Shown: positions 1-8,783 of the stretch, in pieces
Layout: the number at the start of each line of letters is the position of its first letter
Numbering within the stretch: position 1 is the first letter of the stretch
NCBI GenBank assembly: GCA_022561255.1
Contig: JADFRO010000011.1
Coordinates: forward strand, 1-19,835
From: Planctomycetota bacterium
GTDB taxonomy: Bacteria > Planctomycetota > Phycisphaerae > UBA1845
DNA length: 19,835 nt
Direction: 5' to 3'
The notes under the pieces: model-generated
Database searches by the model: none
Seen by the model: the letters and a program-made list of their open reading frames with translations, nothing else
What the model was told of the DNA's origin: nothing
Program-made: the position numbers and the translations under genes

Positions 1-708
1 CGAGAGCCGCATCAAATCGCCGACTTCACCGAGTTTGCCCGGTTCGCGGTGGGCGAGTTCGAGAAGTATCTGGTTCGCCGAAATCGCCAGCCGCGCCGGC
101 GCATCGGGAAACGAAACCAAGAAATCATGGAAGGCCGCTTCCGCCGCGTCGTACTTTAGATCCGCGAGCAGACAGTAACCTTCGAGAAACATCATCTCTG
201 ACGAGAAGTAGCTATGCGCCGCCAGTCGTTTGCCACCGCCGGCCGTTAGCTGCTCGATCCGCTGCGCCGCCTCCAACATTTGATCCAGCGCGATCAGCGA
301 CTTGATCTCGTACGCCGCGGCGTTTGTCGAAATGAAGGGGCTGGTGCTCGAAACGAGCGCCGCCATCCGCCGCGCACATCCGGCGTAATCGTCCGCGTCG
401 TAGGCGTCCAGCCCTTCGCGGAACTCGCGCGACAGCACAGCCAATCCCTGCGTAAGAAACTCCTCGCCGTCGCAGTCGTCACATTTCGACCATCGCGTGC
501 GAATCAACTCCGCCGCTGTCGCGGGCGCACCCGCGTTCGAACCCAGCGAAGCCACGAACCGGTCTACGACGCCGTCTTCAGAGCCACCGGCTACGCAAAC
601 AGACGCCGCACCGAAAAGACCGATGATCAGCGCCGCCGAGCTTAGATACCGCCGACAAAGTTCATGGACTTGCAGCGCCTGTCCCGTAGTTCGAAGAAAA
701 TTCCTCAT
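1..708 (-). CDS. Exported TPR-like helical repeat protein (3' end outside window)
   Basis: An open frame starts at ATG 708 and stays open for 236 codons to the window edge, so the C-terminus is missing. The N-terminus looks like a signal peptide or anchor: basic residues at 1-20, a hydrophobic stretch around 22-40 ending CVAGG. The rest is helical with TPR-like pairs, for example the segment starting EGLDAYDADDYAG and one containing LKYDAAEAAFHDFL, where small and aromatic residues are spaced as in TPRs. A CxxC pair (C76, C79) follows the signal region. A purine-rich GGGGGAG (725-719) lies 10 nt before the ATG. It follows the coiled-coil gene by 21 nt and is the last visible gene of the MoxR-vWA cluster, where Bat-type operons often carry TPR proteins. 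I infer a protein-interaction role outside the cytoplasm. The exact family is unknown. Confidence 0.75.
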   Translation of the reverse strand, partial: MRNFLRTTGQALQVHELCRRYLSSAALIIGLFGAASVCVAGGSEDGVVDRFVASLGSNAGAPATAAELIRTRWSKCDDCDGEEFLTQGLAVLSREFREGLDAYDADDYAGCARRMAALVSSTSPFISTNAAAYEIKSLIALDQMLEAAQRIEQLTAGGGKRLAAHSYFSSEMMFLEGYCLLADLKYDAAEAAFHDFLVSFPDAPARLAISANQILLELAHREPGKLGEVGDLMRLS

Positions 709-718
709 AATTCGGTAG

Positions 719-725
719 CTCCCCC
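719..725 (-). promoter_or_regulatory. Shine-Dalgarno-like site of the TPR-like gene
   Basis: Minus strand reads GGGGGAG, 10 nt before ATG 708. It supports 708 as the start, since no other in-frame start sits near a comparable site. Confidence 0.4.
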
Positions 726-729
726 GGAC

Positions 730-2637
730 CTACTGGTCGCGGTCGCGCATATCCTTGGCGATCTCCTGGCACTCGAGTTGTCGAGTCGCGAGTTTGCGCA
801 AGACCCTCATTCCGCCCTCGGCGGTTTCGTCACCCTCGGCGACACTCCGCTGGGTCGCCAACGTCCGCGTGTTAACGCGGTTTTGACTCGCGCGCAGCAG
901 CCTGAGTTCCGCCGACTTTGGCAGGAGCGGCGGATTACCGTCCGACTTCGACCCCTGACCGTCCTGCTGTTCACTTTCCTGTTGCATCTTCTTGACCGCA
1001 GCCAACAACTGTTCGAGCGTCTCGACGATCTCTTGCTCGATGGTCTGCGTCACCCGCCCAACCTTCCAAACCGCCAGGCGTTCTGCAACCGTCTCCATAT
1101 CCTCCCCGAGTTGACCAACGATTCGCGGGAAGGCGATCGTGGTTCCCTCTTCATCCAGGATGTGCAAACAGGTGGCCGCCTGCTTGGCCAGCTCTCGCTC
1201 GTCAGTGGAAAGATCGGCCAAGCGAAGCCGCTCCGCCCGTTTGAAATTGTCGCGCCCCACCTCGTCGAGCGTAAGGGTGGCCTCGTTGATCGGCCGCTGC
1301 TTGGCGAGCAGCTCGCGGAAACGCGATTCCAAGTCGCGCAGCGCCTCCTCGCGCTCCTCCTTACGCAGTTGTTCCAGGGCTTCTTCGAGCTCCTTTTTCG
1401 CCTCTTCGAGTTTCTCGATCGCCTCGTCCTGCTTGGGCACCGCCTCGCCCGCGGCGTCCTGCTCAAGCGACTCAGCCGCGTCTCCCATCGACTGCTGCGC
1501 CTGATCGAGCTTCTTCTGTGCCGACGGGCTGCCCTGAGACGGCTGACCAGACTTACCGCCGGATTTGCCTTCCTGTCCCTGCGACTCTCCGTCTTTTTTC
1601 ATCTGCTCGGAAAGGGCCTGCGTCTCTTCCTTGACGGACTGCTGCTCCTTCGAGAGCTCTTCAGCGCTTGGCTGCTGCTCGAGCGCCGCCTTAGCTTTTT
1701 CGAGCTTTTCACGAGCCTCTTCGAGCGCCTCCTCAGCTTCCTTCTGCTGCTCCGCGCGACTTTGCTGATCGCTCTGCTCCATCGACTCGGCTGCCTGCGA
1801 CATGGACTGCCCGCCGCTTTTTGTCGACTCGGCCGCCGCCGCCGCCTGCTCCCGAGCTTCCTTCATCTGCTGCGAATCCGCCGACTCCGGCGGTGTCGTC
1901 TTGGCGATCCTGCTAATATCTTCTGCGAGCTCCTTCGCCTCGCGAGACAAGTGTCGCTGCTCCTTGGCCTGCACGCCCGCCTTGGAAGGATCGGTCGCCT
2001 CGGCGTCGGACCGTTCGGAGAGCTTGGCTTGTTGCTCGGACATCGCCTTCAAGCGCTGGAGCGCCTGGTCGATCTGCTGCCCCATTCGTTTGGCAGCCTG
2101 AGCTTGCGCTGACGCATTCCGCACAGACTCCTGCTGCTCCAGCAGCTCGTTGACCCGTTGGCGATACTGCCGAAGCCGCTCGATCTCGTCGCGACGGTCT
2201 TCGTTGTCGCTATCGCGCTCCAGCAGAATGCTGAGCAGCCGGTCCGCATCGGACAGCCACGCGGCCTGTTGATCAATCGCAGCGTGGAGCGACGACGGAT
2301 CGTTGATCAGTGTGATAATCTCGTCGAGCTTGTCTGAAAGCCCAAGCTCACCTGCGCGAGACAACGCCCGTGCAAGGCGGGCCGCATTCTCCGGCTCCCG
2401 ATCCGCAAGCTCCTCACTCAATCGAAAGACACGATCCTCGAAACGTCGAAAGCGATCCCGAATCATCTCCTCTTTCGAGGCGAGCGCGTTAACTTGCTTT
2501 TCCACCGCTTCGTCGGCGTTCGTCTCTCCTGGGGGCGCCGGTTCCTGCGCAGCCACACCTGAGATCGGAAAAACCGCAGCCAGCGCGAGCCTCAACGACA
2601 AGGAGGCCCATCGGCTTCGCTTCGTTCGCACGCTCAT
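730..2637 (-). CDS. Exported, highly charged coiled-coil protein of the vWA/DUF4175-like cluster
   Basis: A 635-residue protein. Start ATG 2637 is preferred over the upstream TTG 2661 because CGGGAG lies 6 nt upstream of it and because a clean signal peptide follows: basic residues at 3-9, a hydrophobic core at about 11-28, and a cut site after GVAA (residue 30). About residues 160-420 are very rich in Glu, Lys, Gln, Ala and Ser with heptad-like runs (EEALEEAREKLEKAKAALE, EKLEEAKKELEEALEQL), interrupted by a Gly/Ser/Gln-rich linker (KSGGKSGQPSQGS). The last third is more ordered (DEVGRDNFKRAERLRLADL) and helical. It follows the DUF4175-like gene by 42 nt. In proteobacterial DUF4175 proteins a low-complexity Gln/Glu-rich tail sits on the same polypeptide. 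Here the equivalent appears as a separate exported protein, so I infer that it works with the preceding membrane protein. No catalytic motif was seen. Confidence 0.8.
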   Translation of the reverse strand: MSVRTKRSRWASLSLRLALAAVFPISGVAAQEPAPPGETNADEAVEKQVNALASKEEMIRDRFRRFEDRVFRLSEELADREPENAARLARALSRAGELGLSDKLDEIITLINDPSSLHAAIDQQAAWLSDADRLLSILLERDSDNEDRRDEIERLRQYRQRVNELLEQQESVRNASAQAQAAKRMGQQIDQALQRLKAMSEQQAKLSERSDAEATDPSKAGVQAKEQRHLSREAKELAEDISRIAKTTPPESADSQQMKEAREQAAAAAESTKSGGQSMSQAAESMEQSDQQSRAEQQKEAEEALEEAREKLEKAKAALEQQPSAEELSKEQQSVKEETQALSEQMKKDGESQGQEGKSGGKSGQPSQGSPSAQKKLDQAQQSMGDAAESLEQDAAGEAVPKQDEAIEKLEEAKKELEEALEQLRKEEREEALRDLESRFRELLAKQRPINEATLTLDEVGRDNFKRAERLRLADLSTDERELAKQAATCLHILDEEGTTIAFPRIVGQLGEDMETVAERLAVWKVGRVTQTIEQEIVETLEQLLAAVKKMQQESEQQDGQGSKSDGNPPLLPKSAELRLLRASQNRVNTRTLATQRSVAEGDETAEGGMRVLRKLATRQLECQEIAKDMRDRDQ

Positions 2638-2643
2638 GCTCGA

Positions 2644-2649
2644 CTCCCG
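2644..2649 (-). promoter_or_regulatory. Shine-Dalgarno site that sets the coiled-coil gene start
   Basis: Minus strand CGGGAG, 6 nt before ATG 2637. It decides this start over TTG 2661, which lies upstream of the site. Confidence 0.5.
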
Positions 2650-2679
2650 CCGTCGCGACAACGCGACCTCACATCCGGG

Positions 2680-4806
2680 CTAGTCCTCAAAGACCTCGCC
2701 CGCCTGCTCTTCCAATGCATCCTTCGCCTCGGTCCGCAGTTCGTTCTGCAGTCGAAGAATATCACGAAGCATCGTTATCGCTTCCTGATATCCCTCCCAT
2801 TGTATCATACTCGCCAGGATTTCCCGCATTTGTAACAAAAGTGCCACCTGTTGCGGATCAATCCCCTCCGCCGACTCACTCTCATCGCCGAGCGACCATC
2901 GCCGGATCGACGCTACAGCCTCAGGAAGTCCTCGTTTGGTCAAATCCGTCAGCGGCAGGGAAATTTCCTCACCCAAACGCTCCTCAGCCGCCTCGGTCGC
3001 CAATTGATTCGTCCGCAGCTCAGCGAGCAGCTGCTCGATCTGCTGGCGCACGACGTTCACGGAACCGGAGATGTTTCGCTGACGACGCTCAAGCGCGCCG
3101 GCATGAGCGACGAAGGACTCCGAATCCTCAGCCGCCGCCGCACGCCCCAGCAGCGTCAGCAAGTCACCGCGTAGCTGCTCCTGCGAATCGATCAGACGCT
3201 CAAAATCCATGCGAATCTCTTGCTCACGCTGGGCAAGCTCGGCCAGAAGTTCGTCGGGCGTGACCACACGAAACGTCAGCTCCGGCGAGTTGGCTACGTT
3301 CGGCCCGGAAACGTCGTCGAAGTCAGCCGCCGTGGCAACGAGCATCAAACGCTCGCCCGGCTCGACGCCCTGCCTGGCAACAGGCCAGTTCACGCTTGTG
3401 GTGAAAGACGTCGTATACGGCTCAAAGGTGGGCAGCTCGATCAAACCCTCGCGTGTGTCGTCGCGCGTGATACGGTAGACGAGTTGAGCGCTCGCCAACC
3501 CGTACGTATCGGCAAACTCCAACTCCATCGCAAGAACCGCCTGCGGTGTGATCATCTCTCCCGCCGCGCCGAGCTTCAGACGGACCCGCGGCGGTTCATC
3601 CTTCATCATGCGCAAGGCGAAACGCACCGGATCACGGTTCGTCAGATCGAACTCGTCCACCAGTGCGAAATGGTAGGTGCGTGTTTCATGCGGCGTGATC
3701 GTTATCGCGTAACGATCCGCTTCACCCACGGCGTCACCGATCCACTGCGTCCCCGCCATCAACGTCGCCGATACAACCGGCTTGTTCGTCTGAATCGAAA
3801 ACGTCACATCGCTTCCCGGCAACGTCTGACCGGCACGCTGATCGTCCGCCAGCGTGAAGGATTCGAGCCGAGCATACGACGGCGGTGACACGCGGATCTC
3901 AGCGCGTACCACCCCAGGCCGTTCCAGCAGCCTCGCGTTGTAGGTCGCCGTAACGTCATCGCCACCCTCAAGGCGGAACCGAAAATCCTCTTGCGCCTTC
4001 TTGAACGTATATCGGTAGCGATAAGCACCGGCGCTCCCCACCGTCGTCATCGTCTCTCGACCACGCTCCCCCGACGCCGTCTCGTAGAAGAGCTCCACCT
4101 CCCTCGGCTCGACACCGTGGGCATAAGCCTGAATCACGAGATCGTCCCCGCGAGCGCCGACCAGTTCGCCGTCCTGCAGCTCAACGATCAGATGTGTCTG
4201 CTTTGGCCAATCGATCTCTTGCAGAAGCACGTTACGCGCGAACCACAGCCGCATGGTGTCGGGCATCCCCAGACCCGCCGCCAGACCGGCACCGAGACAA
4301 AGCGCCACGACCAACAGCGACCAGCGAGCCCGTAGCGGATTCAACACCGCCGAAAAATCGACCGCGCGCACCGACGAGCCCGCCCGATTCACGACAGACG
4401 CCATCAGCTCAGCCGAATTCGCCGCAGGGGAACCGAAGTCCCCCGATGAAAACCGAACCGCCGAAATCAAACCCGACGATAGTTGCGGAAAGCGGCGCTC
4501 GACGAGATTCGCAATCTCCGCAGCGCCGACCGAAACGCGAAGCGGACCGATCACGCGAGTCCAAATCACCCGTATCGCGCCCACTACGATTAGACCCAAC
4601 AACGCCGCCCGCATGCTCCACCGCATTCCGTGCGAACCGTAGTCCAACAGAAACTGAACCCCACACGTTGCGAACAAAAACACAAGCAGCCGCGCAACGC
4701 CTTCGAGCCACACGTACCCGCGCAGACGCACGGCAACCGCCTTGAGGCGACGTGTCACCGAAGCGTCCAGCGCTGGAACCGTTTGGATGGTCGATTGACT
4801 CTTCAT
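2680..4806 (-). CDS. DUF4175-like membrane protein with C-terminal coiled coil
   Basis: A 708-residue protein from ATG 4806, 5 nt after the stop of the vWA gene. A longer frame from ATG 4854 would overlap that gene by 43 nt and adds 16 unconvincing residues. Three membrane segments are visible at about 35-56, 63-84 and 162-181, followed by a large extracytoplasmic part. The motif RLWFARNVLLQEIDWP just after the third helix resembles planctomycete proteins found beside BatA and MoxR. Residues about 200-510 look like tandem beta-sandwich domains (repeats such as VRAEIRVSPPSYARL). From about 520 onwards the chain is helical and coiled-coil-like (TPDELLAELAQREQEIRMDF). Annotators often place such proteins in DUF4175. 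I recognise the family by layout, not by a search. I infer a membrane partner of the vWA proteins, with the next gene supplying the charged coiled coil. Confidence 0.75.
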   Translation of the reverse strand: MKSQSTIQTVPALDASVTRRLKAVAVRLRGYVWLEGVARLLVFLFATCGVQFLLDYGSHGMRWSMRAALLGLIVVGAIRVIWTRVIGPLRVSVGAAEIANLVERRFPQLSSGLISAVRFSSGDFGSPAANSAELMASVVNRAGSSVRAVDFSAVLNPLRARWSLLVVALCLGAGLAAGLGMPDTMRLWFARNVLLQEIDWPKQTHLIVELQDGELVGARGDDLVIQAYAHGVEPREVELFYETASGERGRETMTTVGSAGAYRYRYTFKKAQEDFRFRLEGGDDVTATYNARLLERPGVVRAEIRVSPPSYARLESFTLADDQRAGQTLPGSDVTFSIQTNKPVVSATLMAGTQWIGDAVGEADRYAITITPHETRTYHFALVDEFDLTNRDPVRFALRMMKDEPPRVRLKLGAAGEMITPQAVLAMELEFADTYGLASAQLVYRITRDDTREGLIELPTFEPYTTSFTTSVNWPVARQGVEPGERLMLVATAADFDDVSGPNVANSPELTFRVVTPDELLAELAQREQEIRMDFERLIDSQEQLRGDLLTLLGRAAAAEDSESFVAHAGALERRQRNISGSVNVVRQQIEQLLAELRTNQLATEAAEERLGEEISLPLTDLTKRGLPEAVASIRRWSLGDESESAEGIDPQQVALLLQMREILASMIQWEGYQEAITMLRDILRLQNELRTEAKDALEEQAGEVFED

Positions 4807-4811
4807 TTCAG

Positions 4812-7331
4812 TTATAAAAGGCGATTCCACTTGCGCACGGCCCACTCCACACACAAAAGCGTCACCAAAAGTGCCAGCGTCGCAGCGTTATCCCAAAGCG
4901 TCGTCGGGCGCGAACGAATCGGTATCTCCTCGTGCAGATCGGGGATCGATCGGGCAAGCTCGCCTGATTCATCGACGTTCCAGTATCGCCCACCAGCCGA
5001 TTGTTCCGCCAGAACCCTAAGCGCATCCTTATTCATATGCGGCCTTAAGATCTCCAGATTCGGACGCGATACCACGACTTCTCGCTGAACGTACTGCGGC
5101 TCGTCGACACGAGCATCGGGAATGCGAACGCGAACGCGATAGCTTCCGACACGATCCGGCACGAAGCGCCCCTCAAACCACCCAGGCCTATCGCCGCGGG
5201 CCATCAGCTCCAACTCACGCCGCTCGCCCTCGACTTCATACGAGGCGACGACACGATCTCGCTTGAGCGGTTCGTATCGCGAGTCCAATAGACGTGTCGT
5301 TACCGTCACCGCCTCGCCGATCGTGGGGCGTTCGTTTTCCACAATGAGCGTCGCTCGCTTGCTTCCCCCCAGAAGCTTACCTTCCGCCAGGTAGCGGATC
5401 AGTTGTACCCAAAATCGATCGTAATAACGTTCGCCAAACCGCCGCCACCGCCAGGTCGAATCGAACGCAAGGAACGCTGTTCGACCCGCCCCAACGAACT
5501 GCGTCGCCGCCAAAACGTGCCCGCCGTCGGAATTCCGCATTCGTGGGCTGCCGTGACGCATCAGCACCGTTGCAACCTGCTTCGCTCGAAGCACGGGATA
5601 GTGCCAGTAGACTTCACCGATGCCCCGCCAGGCGAGCTTGGCCGCGATCGCGTCCCCGGAGTCACGGATCACCGGATGGGAAAACGCATCCTCTGGAATC
5701 TCTATCGGGGAACTGGTCAGCTGGTAATGTCCAACCTGGTTGAGCACCAGATCAGCCTCCGGATCAAACGTAACCGGCAGAAGGGCAAGGAGCTTTTTCA
5801 GTGAACGTTCACGAAGAAACGCCGGCGACCGAGGACGCGCAGCCGCGAAGAGCAGCCCGCCGCCGTGCTCCGACACGAGGGTATCCGCCAGCTCGCTCCA
5901 CGATTCGTCGAATTCCGATTTGTCGGGGTCCATCAGGATCACGACGTCGTAGTCGAACAATTCCTCAGCCATGATCGGCAGATGATCAATCACCGTATCG
6001 CCGTCACGTACCGCGCTGACGTCCGCCGACTGGAGCCAGCAGCTTAGATCGAACGTGTCGTCGCGTTCCAGCAGCGTCGTGACATACCGATAGTCCCAGC
6101 TCGGCCCGCCCGCGACCAGCAGCACACGCGTTTTCGCGTCGATTACGGAAACGCTTACTTCCTTCGTGTTATCGTCGGTGACCGACTCGTCATCCACCGG
6201 CGTAACGCTTAACGTATAAACGAAGCGCCCGACGCGATCCTGACGGCGCTCGAACGTGACCGGTGCGATCGCTCCGCCCGGTCCGACCACCACGCGGCGA
6301 GAGTCCACACGCTTCGACTCGCCCCCATCCGTCACGTTCCGCTCCGAAAGCGTCAGGTGGAGCGACTCTCCCGCAAGACCTTCGGCTGTAAGACCCACCG
6401 TGATCGCAAACGGATCCTGCTTGAACACGTTTTGCGGAGCGAGCACTTCAGCCACGCGCACGTTCCTGGGAGCGGATGGATCGCCCAGCCCGATCACGTG
6501 CACGGGAACGCCCCGCTCGCGCGCATAGCGTGCAACCACTTCCACCGGCGCTCCGCGATTCACACCACCGTCGGTCATTACGACAATCCCCGCGATCGGA
6601 GCACCGCCGACCGACTCGAGCGATCGCCGAAATGCACGCTCAAGATTCGTAGCGGACCCCAAAGCCGTCAGCTCAACGTTCACCGCGTCGATACCCGAAA
6701 GACCGGAAGCGGACGTCTCGGCAGGCTGCGCCTCGGGATTCACCGAATCCAGCTCGCCCGTAGGTGTCGCGTTCGACGCGTACTCACGCGCCGCGCGAAC
6801 GGTCGTGACGTGATGCGCCTCGTCACTGAAGGTGTAGATCTTCACGCGATTGTTGTTGGCCAGATCACGCAGGAACTTCCGCCCATCATCTTGAAGAATG
6901 CGGTTCACCAACTCCACACGACGGACGGACGGAAGCTGCGAAACACCGAGCACTTTCTTAACGCTCGCCGCCGTCGCCGCGTCTCGGTAGTTGTCCGCCA
7001 AGTCCATGCTCGACGACTCGTCCAACAGAACGATTGTGTAGGAATCGATCCAACGCCGCAGAATCTTCACCCGTACCGGTTCCAGCAGGATAACCCCAAG
7101 TAGGAGAATCACGACGCAGCGCAGCGTCGCAAGGAACATTCGCACACGCGTCGACGCACCGATGCGTCCCTCACGTCGATACATCCAAACCACAACCCAA
7201 ACCGCCGCCGCCGCGAGCGCTACGGCGCCGACCGCGAACCAGCCCTCCGGCAGATGGCGCAGCTCGGTCACGAACTTTGTCTCGTCGCGCCCGACGGCTG
7301 CAACTATTGGATGGATCAGATCGTCCGTCAT
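4812..7331 (-). CDS. Membrane vWA protein with glutamine-amidotransferase-like domain (BatA/BatB type)
   Basis: An 839-residue protein. ATG 7331 is chosen because the frame further upstream (TTG 7436) overlaps the end of the BatA gene and encodes a Gly/Ser-rich stretch that is the shadow of that gene. Two N-terminal helices (31-50, 66-85) are followed by a vWA domain starting YTIVLLDESSSMD, with an intact MIDAS motif D104-x-S106-x-S108, and later IAGIVVMTDGGVNRGAPVE. Immunoglobulin-like strands follow, then a Rossmann-like segment (KTRVLLVAGGPSWDYRYVTT at about 400, then YDVVILMDPDKSEFD) like the class-I glutamine amidotransferase fold in planctomycete vWA proteins. I see no catalytic Cys-His-Glu triad there. 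The chain ends with a single helix (about 817-832) and a short basic tail. The bulk is probably extracytoplasmic. It likely acts with MoxR and the BatA-like protein in envelope complex assembly. Confidence 0.85.
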   Translation of the reverse strand: MTDDLIHPIVAAVGRDETKFVTELRHLPEGWFAVGAVALAAAAVWVVVWMYRREGRIGASTRVRMFLATLRCVVILLLGVILLEPVRVKILRRWIDSYTIVLLDESSSMDLADNYRDAATAASVKKVLGVSQLPSVRRVELVNRILQDDGRKFLRDLANNNRVKIYTFSDEAHHVTTVRAAREYASNATPTGELDSVNPEAQPAETSASGLSGIDAVNVELTALGSATNLERAFRRSLESVGGAPIAGIVVMTDGGVNRGAPVEVVARYARERGVPVHVIGLGDPSAPRNVRVAEVLAPQNVFKQDPFAITVGLTAEGLAGESLHLTLSERNVTDGGESKRVDSRRVVVGPGGAIAPVTFERRQDRVGRFVYTLSVTPVDDESVTDDNTKEVSVSVIDAKTRVLLVAGGPSWDYRYVTTLLERDDTFDLSCWLQSADVSAVRDGDTVIDHLPIMAEELFDYDVVILMDPDKSEFDESWSELADTLVSEHGGGLLFAAARPRSPAFLRERSLKKLLALLPVTFDPEADLVLNQVGHYQLTSSPIEIPEDAFSHPVIRDSGDAIAAKLAWRGIGEVYWHYPVLRAKQVATVLMRHGSPRMRNSDGGHVLAATQFVGAGRTAFLAFDSTWRWRRFGERYYDRFWVQLIRYLAEGKLLGGSKRATLIVENERPTIGEAVTVTTRLLDSRYEPLKRDRVVASYEVEGERRELELMARGDRPGWFEGRFVPDRVGSYRVRVRIPDARVDEPQYVQREVVVSRPNLEILRPHMNKDALRVLAEQSAGGRYWNVDESGELARSIPDLHEEIPIRSRPTTLWDNAATLALLVTLLCVEWAVRKWNRLL

Positions 7332-7365
7332 AACACCGCGCGCCCGCGTGCCCCGCCGATGATGC

Positions 7366-7379
7366 CCAAAAAAACCGCT
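7366..7379 (-). repeat. AGCGG-T7-GG motif, copy 2 (before second vWA gene)
   Basis: The minus strand has AGCGG, seven T, then GG, in the 64-nt gap between the BatA-like stop (7396) and ATG 7331. It matches the motif at 11739-11725 except for one G. Only a 3-bp stem (CCG/CGG) can form before the T run, too weak for a terminator. Confidence 0.3.
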
Positions 7380-7395
7380 TGTCGGATTCCGCCCA

Positions 7396-8766
7396 CTACC
7401 GCCGCTGCCCCCACCACCAAGCGAGCCCCTGCTCAACCATTAACACAACAAGCGCTAGGACAACGACCAGCCGCCAAAGCTCCATCCGAGCCTCGTCACC
7501 GCCGGGCAACAATCCCGCCAACCCCTCAACATAGTCGAAGGGCAATCGGCCCATCGCACTGTTTAGCTCGCTTCTGCGAGCCATAGTCAGATCACTCTCA
7601 TGGGGATCAACGTTGACCGCCACCAATCGCACACGCTCACCACCCTCGCGGCGACGCAGAACGAATTGATACAAACCGCTGCGCTCCGTGTGTTCCCAAT
7701 GCACAACCAGACCCCGCCCGTCATCCGACGGCGTAGCCGTCACGAACGCCTCCGGCTCGTTGGGATACGCCGGCGAGCGAACGATCGCATCCGGCTCGAA
7801 CACGCCGGCGTCGAGGGGCAAATCGATGGGACTACCGACCCTATGCTCGGCAGGCTGCTCGGCACCCGCAGCCACGTGGTGGATGAGCTCGAGAATCACC
7901 GGCAAAAACGTGGGATGATCGGGCCACAGATTCCATTCCTTGTCCGCGGAACTGGCGAGCAGCACGACCCGACCTTCACCGAAACGTCGCTCAACAATAG
8001 CCGGACTTTCCTCCGCATCGTCGAACCGCGCGATGACGTTGACGCCACGACCGGTCGTCTGCAATCCCTCCTGATCCGTCGAACCTTCAGCGGCATCCTC
8101 GGCGGGTTGGCATCCGAAAAACGCATAGAACGGGATCCGCCCGATTCCGATCGGATCGTCCTGGCGACTGACGCCGCGAAGGGCTACGTGAAGCCGATCG
8201 ACGATCACCAGATGCACCGGGTCGCCGGGCCGAGTCACCTCCGTCAAACGCACCGGCGACAGACCCTCGCCCGCGCGAAAAAACGCCGCGTTGAACAACT
8301 CCGCGTCGACCTGATCGCCCAGGAAAAACATCACACCACCGCCACGACGGACGAATCGCTCCAAAGACTCCATCGCCGGCTCGCTGATGCGATAGACGTT
8401 GGCCAAGATCACGGCGTGAAAGTCGCTCAGCCCGAGGGTATCGAGCTCCGCCTCATCAACGATAACCGCCTCGTATCCGCTAAAGACCTCTCCCTCGGGT
8501 CGAAGAGCGGTGGCAAGTAGCGAGACCTCGTCGTCATACGGGTCGGCCGATGGCTCTCCGTTCACCACGAGAACACGCACCGCGCCAACCACGGGAGCGG
8601 ACAGAAAGCGTGTGTTGTCGATCGCAAGTCCGTCCTCCGGCAGCTCCACACGAACAGCCTCGTCGCCCACCCGGAGAAACTCCAACTCCATGCCTACGGA
8701 AACGTCCTGATGCTCGTCCAACGGTCCAAGATTCTTCGCGGCTTGCGGTCGACCTCCGACACTCAC
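7396..8766 (-). CDS. BatA-like protein, C-terminal part (second frame of a split gene)
   Basis: A 456-codon frame opening at GTG 8766, whose GTGA overlaps the stop of the N-terminal frame. It contains the rest of a planctomycete BatA-like protein: a beta-sandwich segment (SVGMELEFLRVGDEAVRVEL), a glutamine-amidotransferase-like Rossmann domain at about 60-300 (VGAVRVLVVNGEPSADPYDD, then SDFHAVILANVYRIS, then RFVRRGGGVMFFLGDQV), a further beta domain, and a C-terminal helix (ELWRLVVVLALVVLMVEQG) with an Arg-rich end. That tail is typical of full-length BatA-like proteins, so I read this as the downstream half of one ancestral gene. It could still be translated separately by reinitiation at GTGA. 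No independent signal sequence or N-terminal anchor is present, which argues against a stand-alone exported protein. Confidence 0.75.
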   Translation of the reverse strand: MSVGGRPQAAKNLGPLDEHQDVSVGMELEFLRVGDEAVRVELPEDGLAIDNTRFLSAPVVGAVRVLVVNGEPSADPYDDEVSLLATALRPEGEVFSGYEAVIVDEAELDTLGLSDFHAVILANVYRISEPAMESLERFVRRGGGVMFFLGDQVDAELFNAAFFRAGEGLSPVRLTEVTRPGDPVHLVIVDRLHVALRGVSRQDDPIGIGRIPFYAFFGCQPAEDAAEGSTDQEGLQTTGRGVNVIARFDDAEESPAIVERRFGEGRVVLLASSADKEWNLWPDHPTFLPVILELIHHVAAGAEQPAEHRVGSPIDLPLDAGVFEPDAIVRSPAYPNEPEAFVTATPSDDGRGLVVHWEHTERSGLYQFVLRRREGGERVRLVAVNVDPHESDLTMARRSELNSAMGRLPFDYVEGLAGLLPGGDEARMELWRLVVVLALVVLMVEQGLAWWWGQRR

Positions 8767-8783
8767 CCGCAGGGAAACCGATC
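8763..8783 (-). other. Frameshift junction in the BatA-like gene
   Basis: Minus strand codons here read GAT CGG TTT CCC TGC GGG TGA. Adding one G to the GG of 8779-8778 gives D-R-V-S-L-R-V-S-V-G-G, which joins the two frames smoothly in the middle of one beta-sandwich domain. This points to a one-base deletion, either real or an assembly/sequencing error. The site is not a canonical -1 slippery heptamer. Confidence 0.65.

Noticed and set aside
1340..1900. Nucleotide repeat array
   Set aside because: The repeated CTGCTC/CTCTTCGAG pattern is codon-level repetition from a Glu/Gln/Lys coiled coil, not regular spaced repeats.
664..2112. Long plus-strand frame (482 codons), Leu/Arg-rich
   Set aside because: It is the antisense shadow of the Glu/Lys/Gln-rich coiled-coil gene; its Leu-Arg composition is what reversed Glu/Gln codons produce, and no family is recognisable.
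7332..7436. Earlier start (TTG 7436) for the second membrane vWA gene
   Set aside because: The extra 35 residues are Gly/Ser/Arg-rich, overlap the BatA-like coding end, and precede no better ribosome site than ATG 7331.
7600..8520. Plus-strand frame of 306 codons
   Set aside because: Antisense to the BatA-like C-terminal part, which has recognisable domains and a terminal helix.
8763..8783. Programmed -1 ribosomal frameshift in the BatA-like gene
   Set aside because: In-frame bases G TTT CCC do not fit the X XXY YYZ slippery pattern, and re-pairing after a slip would be poor. A one-base deletion explains the data better.
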